Source: Hwanghaeella sp965227365 (lineage in GTDB: Bacteria; Pseudomonadota; Alphaproteobacteria; UBA8366; Aestuariispiraceae). Taken from it: a DNA stretch of 64,000 nt. Below are positions 8,981-18,009 of the stretch, piece after piece; within the stretch, counting starts at the first letter, position 1; each line of letters opens with the position of its first letter. Position numbers and translations under genes: made by a program. Location: NCBI RefSeq assembly GCF_965227365.1, contig NZ_OZ245754.1:4898001-4962000 (forward strand), given 5' to 3'. The notes below the pieces were generated by a model, which saw only the letters and a program-made list of their open reading frames with translations, was not told the origin of the DNA and ran no database searches.

Positions 8981-11415
8981 ACGCCAACGACGCAGACGGG
9001 GCCAACCGGCAGCCGGGCGCACCGATCCCGACCCTGTGGGTTCCTCGTCCAACAGAGGATGCCGAAGCCCTTTCCGAAGCTCTCTCGCAAATCGGGGTCC
9101 GATCCCTGGTCGCACCGGTGATGAGCATCACCTACAGATCGGTGGACGTACATTTGGACGGGATAGGGGCAGTGCTGTTCACGTCCGCGAATGGTGTACG
9201 TGCATTTGGCCATGCTACCGACCTCCGGGCTTTGCCGGTCTATGCGGTTGGCAGCAATACCGCCGATGAAGCACGTACAGCCGGATTTGGAGAGGTGTAC
9301 GCGGCTGGTGGCGATGTTAACATGCTCGCCGATTTCATTGCCGATCACCGCAAGCCGCAAGATGGCAGGCTGCTGCATGTTGCCGGCAGCGAACGGGCAG
9401 GCGATCTGGCCGGTCTGCTTACCGAGCGTGGTTTCACGGTCGACCGGCAGGTGCTCTATGACGCGGTCGCTGCGGAAGAATTGCCCAGTGCGGTGGCAGA
9501 GGCGTTGGACGAAGGAACCATTGACGGTGTTGCCTTGTTCTCGCCGCGTACGGCGCGGATCGTGTGTGACCTGCTGACCAGGGCGGAGCGGCAGGATGCC
9601 GCACCGGCGCTGAGCGCGCTGTGTCTCAGCGCCAATGTTGCGGAGGCGGCAAAAACCCTCGATTGGCGAGAAATCGTCATTGCCGAGACGCCGGACCGGG
9701 CTTCTTTGTTGCAAGCTGTACGTCTTGCGCTGCAAACTACACCTGCGCAAGCAGCCGACACGCCGGACGATGCGGCGGAAGAAGAATCGGCAAAAGGCTC
9801 ATCCGTTATCGAGACGCCGTTGCCGGGAGAGACCATGACCGACACCAGTGACGAAAAACCGGCCGAAACATCGGTCGAGAGATTGCCGGACGCAGAAACC
9901 GTCATTGAGCGGTTTGGCGGAATCCGTCCCATGGCGCAGAAGCTGGGTGTGACGCCCAGCACGATTCAGGGCTGGAAAACGCGCAATCACATTCCCGAAA
10001 ACCGCTGGGAGGAAGTCCAGGCGGTGGCCGAAAAGGAGGGCGTTTCCCTGGATATTGCCCGGGATGAGACAGAGCAATCGAGCGCTCCTTCCGAAGACAA
10101 CAAGGAAGAGTCGACATCGGCGGTGATGGAAGAAATGCCGCCTGTCGAACAGCAGTCCGACGATCAGGCTGTAGAGACGAAAGAAGACACCGTGGCCGCC
10201 AACGACACACCAGAAAATGAAGCCAAAGAAAAAGAAGCCGAAGCAGAACAGGTGACGGCACAGGAAGAAACCGTGGCGCCGCCTGCTGCCCCGGTTGCCG
10301 CATCGGCCGCGCCGCCGCGCAAGGCCAGCGGTCTGGCTTGGGTCGCGCTGATCATTGCGCTGGGTTCCGCCGCCGGGCTTGCCACGCAAAGCTATTGGCG
10401 TCCGGGGGTCGAGTCTTCCTTGAACGCGCATCTCAGCCGTTTCTTCGGCCCACCGCCGGCCCCGGCGCCGGCACCGCCGGACACGACTTTGGCGGCGGCG
10501 GTCGATGCGCTGAAGGGCCGCATCGGTGCCCTGGAAAACCGTCCCGCGCCTGAACCGGCCCCAGCGGCAGAACCCGTCGATCTTGACGGGGCGCTGGCGC
10601 CGCTCGCCGACCGGTTGGCGGCGCTGGAGGATGCGATGGCGAACGCGCCCGCAACCTCGCCGGATCAAGTTGACCTGACACCGCTGAACGAGGCGGTCGA
10701 TGCCCTGCGCGCCCGGGTGAATGCCATGGATACTCGCGCCGATGACAGCCTTGAGGCATTTCGGGCGGAACTGTCCACTTTCGCAGATCAGTTCGACGCC
10801 ATTCGATCGGGCATCGAGACGGTGACGGATCGTATTGCCGCCGTCGAACGCCGATTGGCGCAAATCGAAACCGCCTATGGCGGGCCGAGCGGCAGCGAAG
10901 CGGCCCTCGTCCTCGCGGTCGGGCAATTGGACAGTCTGATGGCGGCGTCCGAACCCTTCGGCGGCACGTTGTCGGATATCGCGGCGCTGGCCCCGGATGA
11001 TGCGGATGTTCAAGACGCCGTCGCGGCCTTGTCGCCGTTGAAGGATTTGGTCATTCCCAGTCGCGCAGACCTGATCGACGCTTTCGGGGATGTGGCGCCG
11101 ATCGTTGACCGGGTCGAGCGGGTCGCCGGCGCGGAAGGCTGGGTGGATGAAACGCTCGCGGAACTGCGCGGTCTGGTCAGTATCCGGCGCACGGATTCTT
11201 CCGAATCCGCGCCCGCCGTGTCACGCGCGGAAGCAGCCCTGGAAGCAGGAGATCTCTCCGGCGCGGTCATGGCGGTCGAACCGCTGGCCGGCGAAGACGC
11301 CGTCATCGCGGATTGGGTGACGAAAGCAAAGCAGCGGATTGCGGCGAATAACTCCCTGAAAGTCTTGCGCGACGCCGCCTTGGCGCGATTGCGCATGGCC
11401 GCGACGGGCGGCTGA
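8977..11415 (+). CDS. hemD: HemD-Mic60 fusion: uroporphyrinogen-III synthase joined to a mitofilin-like membrane protein
   Basis: One uninterrupted frame encodes 812 residues. Residues ~17-255 match HemD, which closes and isomerises hydroxymethylbilane; FTSANGVRAF and LFSPRTAR are the recognisable family segments. A low-complexity Asp/Glu/Thr linker (about 256-300) follows. Next come a small helix-turn-helix-like segment at about 305-350, an acidic stretch, a transmembrane helix at about 452-474, a Pro/Ala-rich spacer, a coiled coil, and a C-terminal domain like the alphaproteobacterial mitofilin (Mic60, COG4223). In relatives hemD and the mitofilin gene are usually separate neighbours between hemC and hemY. 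Here no stop separates them, but an in-frame ATG at 9835 with a good Shine-Dalgarno could still yield free Mic60. An assembly error removing a stop is possible. Confidence 0.85.
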   Translation: MNANDADGANRQPGAPIPTLWVPRPTEDAEALSEALSQIGVRSLVAPVMSITYRSVDVHLDGIGAVLFTSANGVRAFGHATDLRALPVYAVGSNTADEARTAGFGEVYAAGGDVNMLADFIADHRKPQDGRLLHVAGSERAGDLAGLLTERGFTVDRQVLYDAVAAEELPSAVAEALDEGTIDGVALFSPRTARIVCDLLTRAERQDAAPALSALCLSANVAEAAKTLDWREIVIAETPDRASLLQAVRLALQTTPAQAADTPDDAAEEESAKGSSVIETPLPGETMTDTSDEKPAETSVERLPDAETVIERFGGIRPMAQKLGVTPSTIQGWKTRNHIPENRWEEVQAVAEKEGVSLDIARDETEQSSAPSEDNKEESTSAVMEEMPPVEQQSDDQAVETKEDTVAANDTPENEAKEKEAEAEQVTAQEETVAPPAAPVAASAAPPRKASGLAWVALIIALGSAAGLATQSYWRPGVESSLNAHLSRFFGPPPAPAPAPPDTTLAAAVDALKGRIGALENRPAPEPAPAAEPVDLDGALAPLADRLAALEDAMANAPATSPDQVDLTPLNEAVDALRARVNAMDTRADDSLEAFRAELSTFADQFDAIRSGIETVTDRIAAVERRLAQIETAYGGPSGSEAALVLAVGQLDSLMAASEPFGGTLSDIAALAPDDADVQDAVAALSPLKDLVIPSRADLIDAFGDVAPIVDRVERVAGAEGWVDETLAELRGLVSIRRTDSSESAPAVSRAEAALEAGDLSGAVMAVEPLAGEDAVIADWVTKAKQRIAANNSLKVLRDAALARLRMAATGG
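9824..9837 (+). promoter_or_regulatory. Internal Shine-Dalgarno and ATG for a separate Mic60 product
   Basis: Inside the hemD-mic60 frame, CGGGAGAG precedes an in-frame ATG at 9835 by a normal spacing. Translation from here would give a 526-residue protein (MTDTSDEKPAE...) carrying the HTH-like segment, membrane helix, coiled coil and mitofilin domain, without HemD. It looks like the relict start site of what was a separate downstream gene. Confidence 0.55.
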
Positions 11416-11453
11416 GGGATCCGCGATGCACCGGGTGAAGACGGGATAGACAC

Positions 11454-12656
11454 ATGGTTCGGGCGATATTTCTTTTCATCAAGATCGGGCTGATCGTCGC
11501 GGCCGCGCTGTATCTTGCAAAGTATCCGGGCCGTATAAGTCTGGATTGGCAGGGGTGGCACGTGGATATCTCCGCCAGCCTCTTTGCGCTGGGCATGCTG
11601 ATCTTTGTCATCCTCGCGATTCTCTTCGCCCGGTTTTCCAGCGGGATCCTGGGGGCGCCGGGCCGATTCATGGAAAATCGTCGGATCGCTCGACGGGAAC
11701 GCGGATACAAGACACTGACCCAGGGCCTGGTCGCAGTCGCTGCCGGCGATCCGCAGGAAGCCAGGAGACTGGCGCGCAAGGCCGATTCATTACTCCATGA
11801 TCCGCCGCTTACCCGGCTTCTGACCGCACAGGCGGCGCAGCTGGAAGGTGATTCCAAGGCAGCGACGAAGTACTTCGAGGAAATGCTGGAAGACCAGGAC
11901 ATGGCTTTCCTCGGAACACGCGGTCTGTTGATGCAGGCGATCAGCGACGGAAACACGGCCAAGGCGCGCGAATTGGCCGAGAAAGCCTTCAACCTGCGGC
12001 CCTCCACAGGCTGGGCGGCCCGGCACTTGCTCGATCTTCAACGCGAGAGCGGGGATCTGGACGCGGCCCTGAAGACCGTTGAAACGGCGATTCGGTACAA
12101 AGCCCTGCCGGATGGCGAAGGCAAACGCACCAAAGCCAAACTCTTGATCGCCAAAGCGCAGGAGCTGCGCGCGGCGGGTGATTTCGAGCAGGCCCTCAAG
12201 CTTTCCAATCAGGCGAACAAGCTGGTGGACGACCTGCCCGAGGGCGTTACGCTGTCGGCCCGGTTGCTCGCCTTGCGGGGCAAGGACAGCAAGGCGGCGC
12301 GCTTACTGGAAGATGCCTGGAGCAAGAACCCGGATCCGTCGATCAGCCGCGCTTATCGGGACATCGCCCCGGAGGGGGCGAGCCCGCTGGAACAGGTGAA
12401 ACGGTTCGAGCATCTGCTCAGCCTCAACCCCAATCACAAGGAAGGTCATATCGCGCTCGCCGAGGCGGCACTGAAGGCAGGCCTGTGGGGCGAGGCGCGC
12501 AACCACCTGGATATCGTCGCAAAGCAAAACAAGGTTCCCGAACCCCGTGTCTGCCGCCTGATGGCGGAATTGGAAGAATCGGAGCATGGCGATCTTGAGA
12601 AGGCCCGATACTGGTTGGCGATCGCCACGGGCGAGGAAGCGGTTGCCGCGGAATAG
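11454..12656 (+). CDS. hemY: HemY-type heme biosynthesis membrane protein (TPR)
   Basis: 400 residues. It has two N-terminal membrane helices (about residues 5-22 and 38-62), then the HemY_N region with RFMENRRIARRERGYKTLTQGLVA spread over ~75-100, then TPR-like helical repeats to the C-terminus. The family is an inner-membrane protein encoded with hemC/hemD; its biochemical role is not firmly established, and it is not the protoporphyrinogen oxidase also called HemY in Gram-positives. It lies 38 bases downstream of the hemD-mic60 fusion and completes the hemC-hemD-mic60-hemY block. Confidence 0.9.
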   Translation: MVRAIFLFIKIGLIVAAALYLAKYPGRISLDWQGWHVDISASLFALGMLIFVILAILFARFSSGILGAPGRFMENRRIARRERGYKTLTQGLVAVAAGDPQEARRLARKADSLLHDPPLTRLLTAQAAQLEGDSKAATKYFEEMLEDQDMAFLGTRGLLMQAISDGNTAKARELAEKAFNLRPSTGWAARHLLDLQRESGDLDAALKTVETAIRYKALPDGEGKRTKAKLLIAKAQELRAAGDFEQALKLSNQANKLVDDLPEGVTLSARLLALRGKDSKAARLLEDAWSKNPDPSISRAYRDIAPEGASPLEQVKRFEHLLSLNPNHKEGHIALAEAALKAGLWGEARNHLDIVAKQNKVPEPRVCRLMAELEESEHGDLEKARYWLAIATGEEAVAAE

Positions 12657-12751
12657 ACGGCGCGCCCGTATCCGTCACCAATGCAGCCCGGATAGATTTT
12701 CGGCTTACGGGAAAGACTGAGAGTCTCGGGATTCTCCACCTTCCATAAGCG

Positions 12752-12781
12752 TTGACGTTTTTTTTGCCGTACGGCTATGGT
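12752..12781 (+). promoter_or_regulatory. Candidate sigma-70 promoter with palindrome for the TRAP operon
   Basis: TTGACG (12752-12757) and TATGGT (12776-12781) are separated by 18 bases and sit about 40 bases before the TRAP substrate-binding gene. The spacer contains an eight-T run and a perfect 10-bp palindrome, GCCGTACGGC (12766-12775), which could be an operator. Ten-base palindromes occur by chance, so only the position makes it notable. Confidence 0.4.
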
Positions 12782-12819
12782 CCTGGCGGAAAAACGAAAT
12801 CTGAATGGGAGGATTTAAC

Positions 12820-13812
12820 ATGAAACGCATGCTGCTTGCTGCCGGGATGGCCATGACCATGGGCTTTTCCGCGGCTCAGGCCATCGCCGCCGATGTGACG
12901 TTGCGGATTTCCCTGCAACTTCCGATGAAGAGCCATCTGGGTCAGAATCTGCTGGTCTTCAAGGAAGAGGTCGAATCCAAGTCGAATGGCGAAATAGCTG
13001 TCGAAATCTACGACAGCGCCCAGCTTTACAAGGATAAGGAAGTTCCCGCCGCGGTCGGCTCCGGCGCCATCGAAATGGGCGTCGCCTCGCTGACACGCTA
13101 TGTCGGCGATATTCCGGCGGTGGACATCTTCTACCAACCATTCCTGTTCGACACGGAAGCGAAGGTTCGTGCCGCCGTGGCGAAGGGATCCCCGGTCCGC
13201 GCGCCGCTCGACAAGGCAATTCGGGGAACCGGGTCCACGGTTCTTTGGTGGCAGGCTTACGGCGGTGCGATCATGCTGTCCAATGGCGGGCCGGTTAAGA
13301 CGCCTGAAGACATGAAGGGCAAGAAGGTCCGCGTTTTCGGCAAGACGCTGGGTGATTTCGTGACCGCCGCCGGTGGTGCGCCGACGCTGATTTCCGGGTC
13401 GGAACAGTATCTCGCCTATCAGCGAGGAACGGTCGATATCGGCATGACCGGCGTTTCAGGCGTCAAATCCCGGAAGCTTTGGGAAGTGATGGATACGATC
13501 ACGGTCACGAACCATGCCGATATCGAATTCATCGTGGTCGTGAACACGGATTTCTGGAACGGCCTCAGCGACGCCCATAGGGCGGTCATCGAGGCCGCGG
13601 CCATGAAGGCCGAGGCCAGCGTCCGCAACAAGATGGCCGAAATCGAAGCCGGTGCCTATGCGGCCGCGAAAGAAAACGGCATGACCGTCTACCAGCCGAC
13701 CGCTGAGGAATTGGCGGCATGGCGTGCGGTCTCCCAGCCTGTTTACGACGCCTATAAGAAGAAGGCTGGCGATCTGGGTGTGAAGATCCTGGAAGAAGCC
13801 AGCAAGCTTTAA
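12820..13812 (+). CDS. TRAP transporter substrate-binding protein (DctP family)
   Basis: 330 residues from the ATG at 12820, which is preceded by GGGAGGA; an in-frame ATG at 12805 lies upstream of that site and is unlikely. A signal peptide (MKRMLLAAGMAMTMGFSAAQ...) with probable cleavage near residue 23 sends it to the periplasm. The mature protein has DctP family features, with conserved arginine and carboxylate-binding segments such as the KGKKVRVFG region near 165. It captures an organic acid and delivers it to the membrane subunits encoded next. The substrate is not identifiable; the enzyme encoded downstream suggests a C4-C6 carboxylate. Confidence 0.93.
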   Translation: MKRMLLAAGMAMTMGFSAAQAIAADVTLRISLQLPMKSHLGQNLLVFKEEVESKSNGEIAVEIYDSAQLYKDKEVPAAVGSGAIEMGVASLTRYVGDIPAVDIFYQPFLFDTEAKVRAAVAKGSPVRAPLDKAIRGTGSTVLWWQAYGGAIMLSNGGPVKTPEDMKGKKVRVFGKTLGDFVTAAGGAPTLISGSEQYLAYQRGTVDIGMTGVSGVKSRKLWEVMDTITVTNHADIEFIVVVNTDFWNGLSDAHRAVIEAAAMKAEASVRNKMAEIEAGAYAAAKENGMTVYQPTAEELAAWRAVSQPVYDAYKKKAGDLGVKILEEASKL

Positions 13813-13931
13813 GGGCCAATCGCAACAACGTGGCGCCGTCCGCCGGTCATTGGCCGATCGGGCGGCGCCGCATTGATTGCGGCTTCCAAATTAATTTGAA
13901 GCCGTGACAGCCACTGCCTGACGGTGAGTGC

Positions 13932-14444
13932 ATGCAAATTTTCAACAAACTGGTCCGGGTCATGGCCTGGCTGTCGGCGTTCTTGTTCGTGGCGGCCGGC
14001 GTCATGCTGACCTACGAGGTCGTTGCCCGGTACTTTTTCACCAAGCCTACGATCTGGGCTGCCGAACTATCGCAGCTCTGCCTGATCTGGGGATCGCTTC
14101 TCGCCATGGCCTGGGCGCTGGGCGAACGTCGCCATATCGCTGTCGACGCGGTCGTCAACCTGCTGTCGCCCAAAGTGAGGCGCTGGACCGATGCCGGGGC
14201 CATGCTGTTTGTCGCCTGGCTGAGCGCCATGGTCGTCTGGAAGGGGGGCGATATCTTCCTGGACAGTTTCGAACGCGGCCGCACGACGGGATCGATGCTG
14301 GACCTGCCGTCCTGGGTCGCCGAACTGTCTGTACCCTTCGGTTTTGCGATGTTGTTCGTGCAAGCCCTCTTCGAAGCCGCACGGGCCGTCGGCGGCCATG
14401 GACGCGAACCCGATCACATTGCGGAAGGCGGGCATTTCGAATGA
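13932..14444 (+). CDS. TRAP transporter small permease (DctQ family)
   Basis: 170 residues with four predicted membrane helices, the usual DctQ size and topology. The start at 13932 follows a weak ACGGTGAG ribosome site. The TGA stop overlaps the ATG of the large permease (ATGA), so the two are translationally coupled. It pairs with DctM to form the membrane unit of the sodium-driven TRAP importer. The gap of about 119 bases after dctP is common where the binding protein is made in excess. Confidence 0.92.
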   Translation: MQIFNKLVRVMAWLSAFLFVAAGVMLTYEVVARYFFTKPTIWAAELSQLCLIWGSLLAMAWALGERRHIAVDAVVNLLSPKVRRWTDAGAMLFVAWLSAMVVWKGGDIFLDSFERGRTTGSMLDLPSWVAELSVPFGFAMLFVQALFEAARAVGGHGREPDHIAEGGHFE

Positions 14445-15715
14445 CCATCGTTCTGATTCTTGCCGCCCTGTTCGCACTTCTGCTGCTGCGGGTGCCGGTG
14501 GCGTTCGCCTTGGGCGGGCTGGGGCTCGTCTTGCTGGTTTTCGGCGGTTTTTCGCCACTGATGGCCCCGCAGGCCATTCTTTCGACGCTGGACGGATTCA
14601 TCCTGCTTGCGGTCCCTCTGTTTCTGTTGATGTCGAATATCCTGCTAAAGGGCGGGGTCGGGCGCGACTTGTTCGCTGCGGTGCATGCCTGGGTCGGCCA
14701 TTGGCCTGGCGGGCTTGCGGTCGCGACAATTCTTTCCTGCGGGATTTTCGCCGCGATTTCCGGCTCTTCGGTGGCCACGGCAGCGACGATCGGTACGGTC
14801 GCGATCCCGGAAATGATCAACCGCGGCTATGAGCGGCGTTTCGTTTACGGTCTGTTGGCGGCGGGCGGTACCTTGGGCATCCTGATCCCGCCGTCGATCC
14901 CGATGATCGTCTACGGTTTCATCACCGAGGAATCCGTCATCGCCCTATTCCTGGCCGGCATCGGGCCGGGACTGGCGCTGGTGGTCCTGTTCGTACTCTA
15001 CGCCATGATCCATGCGCGATTCATGGGGGGATATACCAAGGACCTGCCGTCCACCTGGCAGGAAAGGCGTTCCGCAAGTTTCCGGGCGCTGCCAAGCATG
15101 GCCTTGGCGGTTCTGGTGATCGGGGCGATCTATACGGGCGCCGCCACGCCGACAGAGGCCGCTGCGATCGGCTTTGCTGCCGCCTTGTTGATCACGGGTG
15201 TGGTGCTGCGGACCCTGACGTGGGATCGGTTCAAGGAAGCGGTGCTGGAATCGATGGCGACCACAGTCGCCATTCTATTGATCGTTGCCGGTGCGAAAGT
15301 CTTTGGTAAGGCGATCACCCTGTACCGAATCCCTCAGGAAATCTCTTTCTTCATCACCCAGAACATCGACACGCCGATCATGTTCATCGTGGTGGTCAGC
15401 CTTGTGTTGTTGGTCATGGGACTGGTCTTCGAAGCGTTGTCGATGGTCTTGATCATGGTGCCGGTGCTGTTGCCCGCGGCCATGGGCTTGGGGTTGGACC
15501 CGATCTGGTTCGGCATTTACACCGTGGTGATGGTGGAATGCGCCCTGATCACGCCGCCGGTGGGCCTGAACCTCTACGTCATTCAATCTGTTGCCCGGGT
15601 GTCTCTGTCCGATGTCGCACGCGGGGTCGTGCCTTTCCTGGGCCTGATGTTCCTGACGGTCATCTTGCTTTATCTGTGGCCGGACCTTGCCCTCTACATC
15701 CCATTCAAACTTTGA
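14441..15715 (+). CDS. TRAP transporter large permease (DctM family)
   Basis: 424 residues from the ATG at 14441. The frame is open further upstream, but that part is out-of-frame sequence of the small permease gene. The protein is very hydrophobic with around 12 membrane segments. Family-typical stretches include SGSSVATAATIGTVAIPEM near residues 100-120 and GILIPPSIPMIVYG near 140-155. It forms the translocation channel for the solute captured by the binding protein encoded at 12820. Confidence 0.94.
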   Translation: MTIVLILAALFALLLLRVPVAFALGGLGLVLLVFGGFSPLMAPQAILSTLDGFILLAVPLFLLMSNILLKGGVGRDLFAAVHAWVGHWPGGLAVATILSCGIFAAISGSSVATAATIGTVAIPEMINRGYERRFVYGLLAAGGTLGILIPPSIPMIVYGFITEESVIALFLAGIGPGLALVVLFVLYAMIHARFMGGYTKDLPSTWQERRSASFRALPSMALAVLVIGAIYTGAATPTEAAAIGFAAALLITGVVLRTLTWDRFKEAVLESMATTVAILLIVAGAKVFGKAITLYRIPQEISFFITQNIDTPIMFIVVVSLVLLVMGLVFEALSMVLIMVPVLLPAAMGLGLDPIWFGIYTVVMVECALITPPVGLNLYVIQSVARVSLSDVARGVVPFLGLMFLTVILLYLWPDLALYIPFKL

Positions 15716-15740
15716 GCCTGACGAAACGGGAGTCGCCAGT

Positions 15741-16610
15741 ATGAGCCAGCCGAACCAATTGCGTGCCTTGCTGCGGACCGAACGACTGCATGTCATGCCC
15801 TGCTGCTTCGACGCGCTGTCGGCGAAGATGATCGAGCAGGAAGGATTCGGCCTGACCTTCATGAGTGGCTTTGCGACCTCCGCCTCCCGCATCGGCGCGC
15901 CGGATCTGGGTTTGATGAGTTATGGAGAAGTCGTCGATCAGGCGCGCAACATCTGCGACGCGACCAGCATACCCGTGATCGGCGATGGCGATACGGGTTA
16001 TGGCAATGCCATGAATGTGCGGCGTACGGTGGCGGGATTTTCCCGGGCCGGCTGTGCGGCGGTCATGATCGAGGATCAGGTCGCGCCGAAGCGCTGCGGC
16101 CACACGCCCGGTAAGGAAGTCGTCGGCCGGGACGAAGCCTTTGACCGAATCAAGGCGGCGGTAGATGCGCGCGCTGACGATGACATCCTGATCCTTGCGC
16201 GAACCGATGCCCGCCATCAACACGGGCTAAGCGAGGCGATTGATCGCGCAGCGAAATTCGCCGAATTGGGCGCCGATATCCTTTTTGTGGAGGCACCGAA
16301 AACGGTGGAGGAAATGCGCCGGGTCTGTTCCGAGCTACCGGGCCCGAAAATGGCGAATATCGTCGAAGGCGGCGAAACCCCGAATCTCAGTCATGACGAG
16401 TTGCGTGATATCGGATACGCCATTGCCGCCTACCCGCTGACCCTGATGGCGGCCGCGATGAAGGCCATGTCTGGCGCGTTGCACGCCTTGCACGACGATA
16501 CCGATCGCGCACCGATGCTGATGGATTTCGCCGAATTGCGGGATCGGATCGGCTTCAACGATTACTACACCGTCTCTTCGGCCTACGAGACTTCCAAGCG
16601 GGACCACTAA
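15741..16610 (+). CDS. Isocitrate lyase/PEP mutase superfamily enzyme
   Basis: 289 residues from the ATG at 15741, preceded by ACGGGAG; an 18-codon upstream extension overlaps the permease stop. The TIM-barrel superfamily signatures are intact: GDGDTGYGNAMNV (near 80-92) for the Mg-binding acids, and EDQVAPKRCGH (near 108-118) for the flexible active-site loop with its cysteine. The superfamily cleaves or forms C-C or P-C bonds in 2-hydroxy- or 2-oxo-carboxylates (isocitrate, methylisocitrate, dimethylmalate, oxaloacetate). Residues alone do not fix the reaction. Its place 25 bases after a TRAP permease suggests it acts on the imported acid or a close derivative. Confidence 0.88.
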   Translation: MSQPNQLRALLRTERLHVMPCCFDALSAKMIEQEGFGLTFMSGFATSASRIGAPDLGLMSYGEVVDQARNICDATSIPVIGDGDTGYGNAMNVRRTVAGFSRAGCAAVMIEDQVAPKRCGHTPGKEVVGRDEAFDRIKAAVDARADDDILILARTDARHQHGLSEAIDRAAKFAELGADILFVEAPKTVEEMRRVCSELPGPKMANIVEGGETPNLSHDELRDIGYAIAAYPLTLMAAAMKAMSGALHALHDDTDRAPMLMDFAELRDRIGFNDYYTVSSAYETSKRDH

Positions 16611-16620
16611 GTCGTCGCGG

Positions 16621-16669
16621 TTACCTCGAGGTAAGGCGCACTGCATCTGCCGGTAGATGGCTTTGCGCC
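16621..16669. other. Palindrome plus nested hairpin between convergent genes
   Basis: A perfect 14-bp palindrome TTACCTCGAGGTAA (16621-16634) is followed by a two-tier stem: GGCGCA pairs with TGCGCC (16635-16640 / 16664-16669), enclosing CATCT/AGATG. It fills the gap between the ICL-family gene and the BenE-type gene, which converge here. There is no T-run, so it is at best a weak bidirectional terminator. Confidence 0.35.
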
Positions 16670-16681
16670 TCCGGGCGTGTT

Positions 16682-17866
16682 TCAGGCCAGGGTCTCGAAG
16701 TCTTTCCGCTCCAGCAGCCAGGAAGCAACGACACCGAAGACCAGGCCCCAGAAGGCGGCACCGATATTGAAGATCGTCAGGTCTGAGACGGTCACCAGGA
16801 AGGTGATCAGCGCGCCGAAGATGAACCGTCCTTGGAACGCGGTCATGAAGGCCATTTGCAGAACCCTCAGCATGGCGAGTCCGGCCAGGCTGGCGATGAA
16901 GGCGGCAGGCGCGGCCAACATCACTTTGGTGAAAACAGGCGCCATCAGGCCAAAGGGAATGGCAAGAAGGGCGACAACCACGCCGGCGGCATAATGCTTT
17001 TCCTTCGGGCCGTCTGCCGAGATGATCGCATTGACCGGGCCGGTGAGGCAGGAAGACGCGCCGCCGACCATGCCGGCGACCATGGAGCCGATGCCGCAGG
17101 CCACCGCGATGGCGTTGACCGGCGGTTCATGCCCTGCGGATTTCAGCACGGCGAAGCCCTGGCCGTTCTGGACCACCAACACGGTGATCGCCAGCGGAAC
17201 GACCAATTCGACCATCGCCTGAAGACTGAATTCCGGCACATGAACCAGGGGCAGTCCGACCCGGGAAACGCTGTCGCCCAAGTCGATGTTGAAGCCGTGG
17301 ACGATACCCCAGGCGGCGATTCCGACGATCAAGGCTCCGATCAGGGGTGGCATTGCCTTGGCAAGGCGCGGCAGGGCTGAGAGGGCGATGAAAGCGACGG
17401 TCATCGGGATGGCGATTGCAGCGTCATCGCGCAGGGCACCGATCCAGTTCAGCCCGAACTGCATGAAGACGCCCGCGACCATTCCCATGACGATGGGCAT
17501 CGGCGCGGCCTTCATCAATCGTCCGACGACGCCGGACAGACCAAGCACCGCCATCAGCAAGCCGGTCGCCAGAAAGGCACCGATGACTTCCGGAAATGTA
17601 AGGTGGTCCAGGGCAGGGCCGATCAGCACCGTGCCGGGGATGGTCCAGAAAAAGGACAGGGGCTGTCTGTATTTCAGACAGAAAAACAGGCTGATTGCCG
17701 CATTGACGATGAAAACGCCAAAAATCCAGGAAGCGAGTTCCTCGGATGTCAGGCGCCCGCCCGCCCCCACCGAGAGGATAATGGCGACCGGCCCGCTCGC
17801 GGCGAACAAAAAGGCCACGAACGCGTTCGAAATCAGTTGCGGGGAAAGGTCCTTGAATACCGACAT
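16682..17866 (-). CDS. BenE-family benzoate/H+ symporter-like transporter
   Basis: A 394-residue integral membrane protein of the BenE family (benzoate membrane transport protein). It has about 11-12 hydrophobic segments, with the family-like FWTIPGTVLIGPAL near residue 73 and SSCLTGPVNAII near 265. It probably imports an aromatic or related carboxylate with protons. The aromatic-acid genes about 6 kb away (23604-27439) fit such a substrate, but they are not in the same operon. It is transcribed away from the NAGGN operon end, with a 143-base gap from the M42 peptidase stop. Confidence 0.85.
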   Translation of the reverse strand: MSVFKDLSPQLISNAFVAFLFAASGPVAIILSVGAGGRLTSEELASWIFGVFIVNAAISLFFCLKYRQPLSFFWTIPGTVLIGPALDHLTFPEVIGAFLATGLLMAVLGLSGVVGRLMKAAPMPIVMGMVAGVFMQFGLNWIGALRDDAAIAIPMTVAFIALSALPRLAKAMPPLIGALIVGIAAWGIVHGFNIDLGDSVSRVGLPLVHVPEFSLQAMVELVVPLAITVLVVQNGQGFAVLKSAGHEPPVNAIAVACGIGSMVAGMVGGASSCLTGPVNAIISADGPKEKHYAAGVVVALLAIPFGLMAPVFTKVMLAAPAAFIASLAGLAMLRVLQMAFMTAFQGRFIFGALITFLVTVSDLTIFNIGAAFWGLVFGVVASWLLERKDFETLA

Positions 17867-18009
17867 AGCGCGGCGAGACTACCGGCAATTCGTCGGCCAT
17901 CAAGTAGGGTTACGTGCAAGTACCGTGTCTTGCCCGTCACCAGACTGATTTGACCCCTCGCCCGCGATCCTGCGAAAGCGGCATGTGCCCCGAACGCGGC
18001 ACTTGTCCG

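Noticed and set aside
13928..14440. Upstream part of the open frame leading into the DctM gene
   Set aside because: It is the out-of-frame reading of the DctQ gene; the real DctM starts at the ATGA overlap at 14441.
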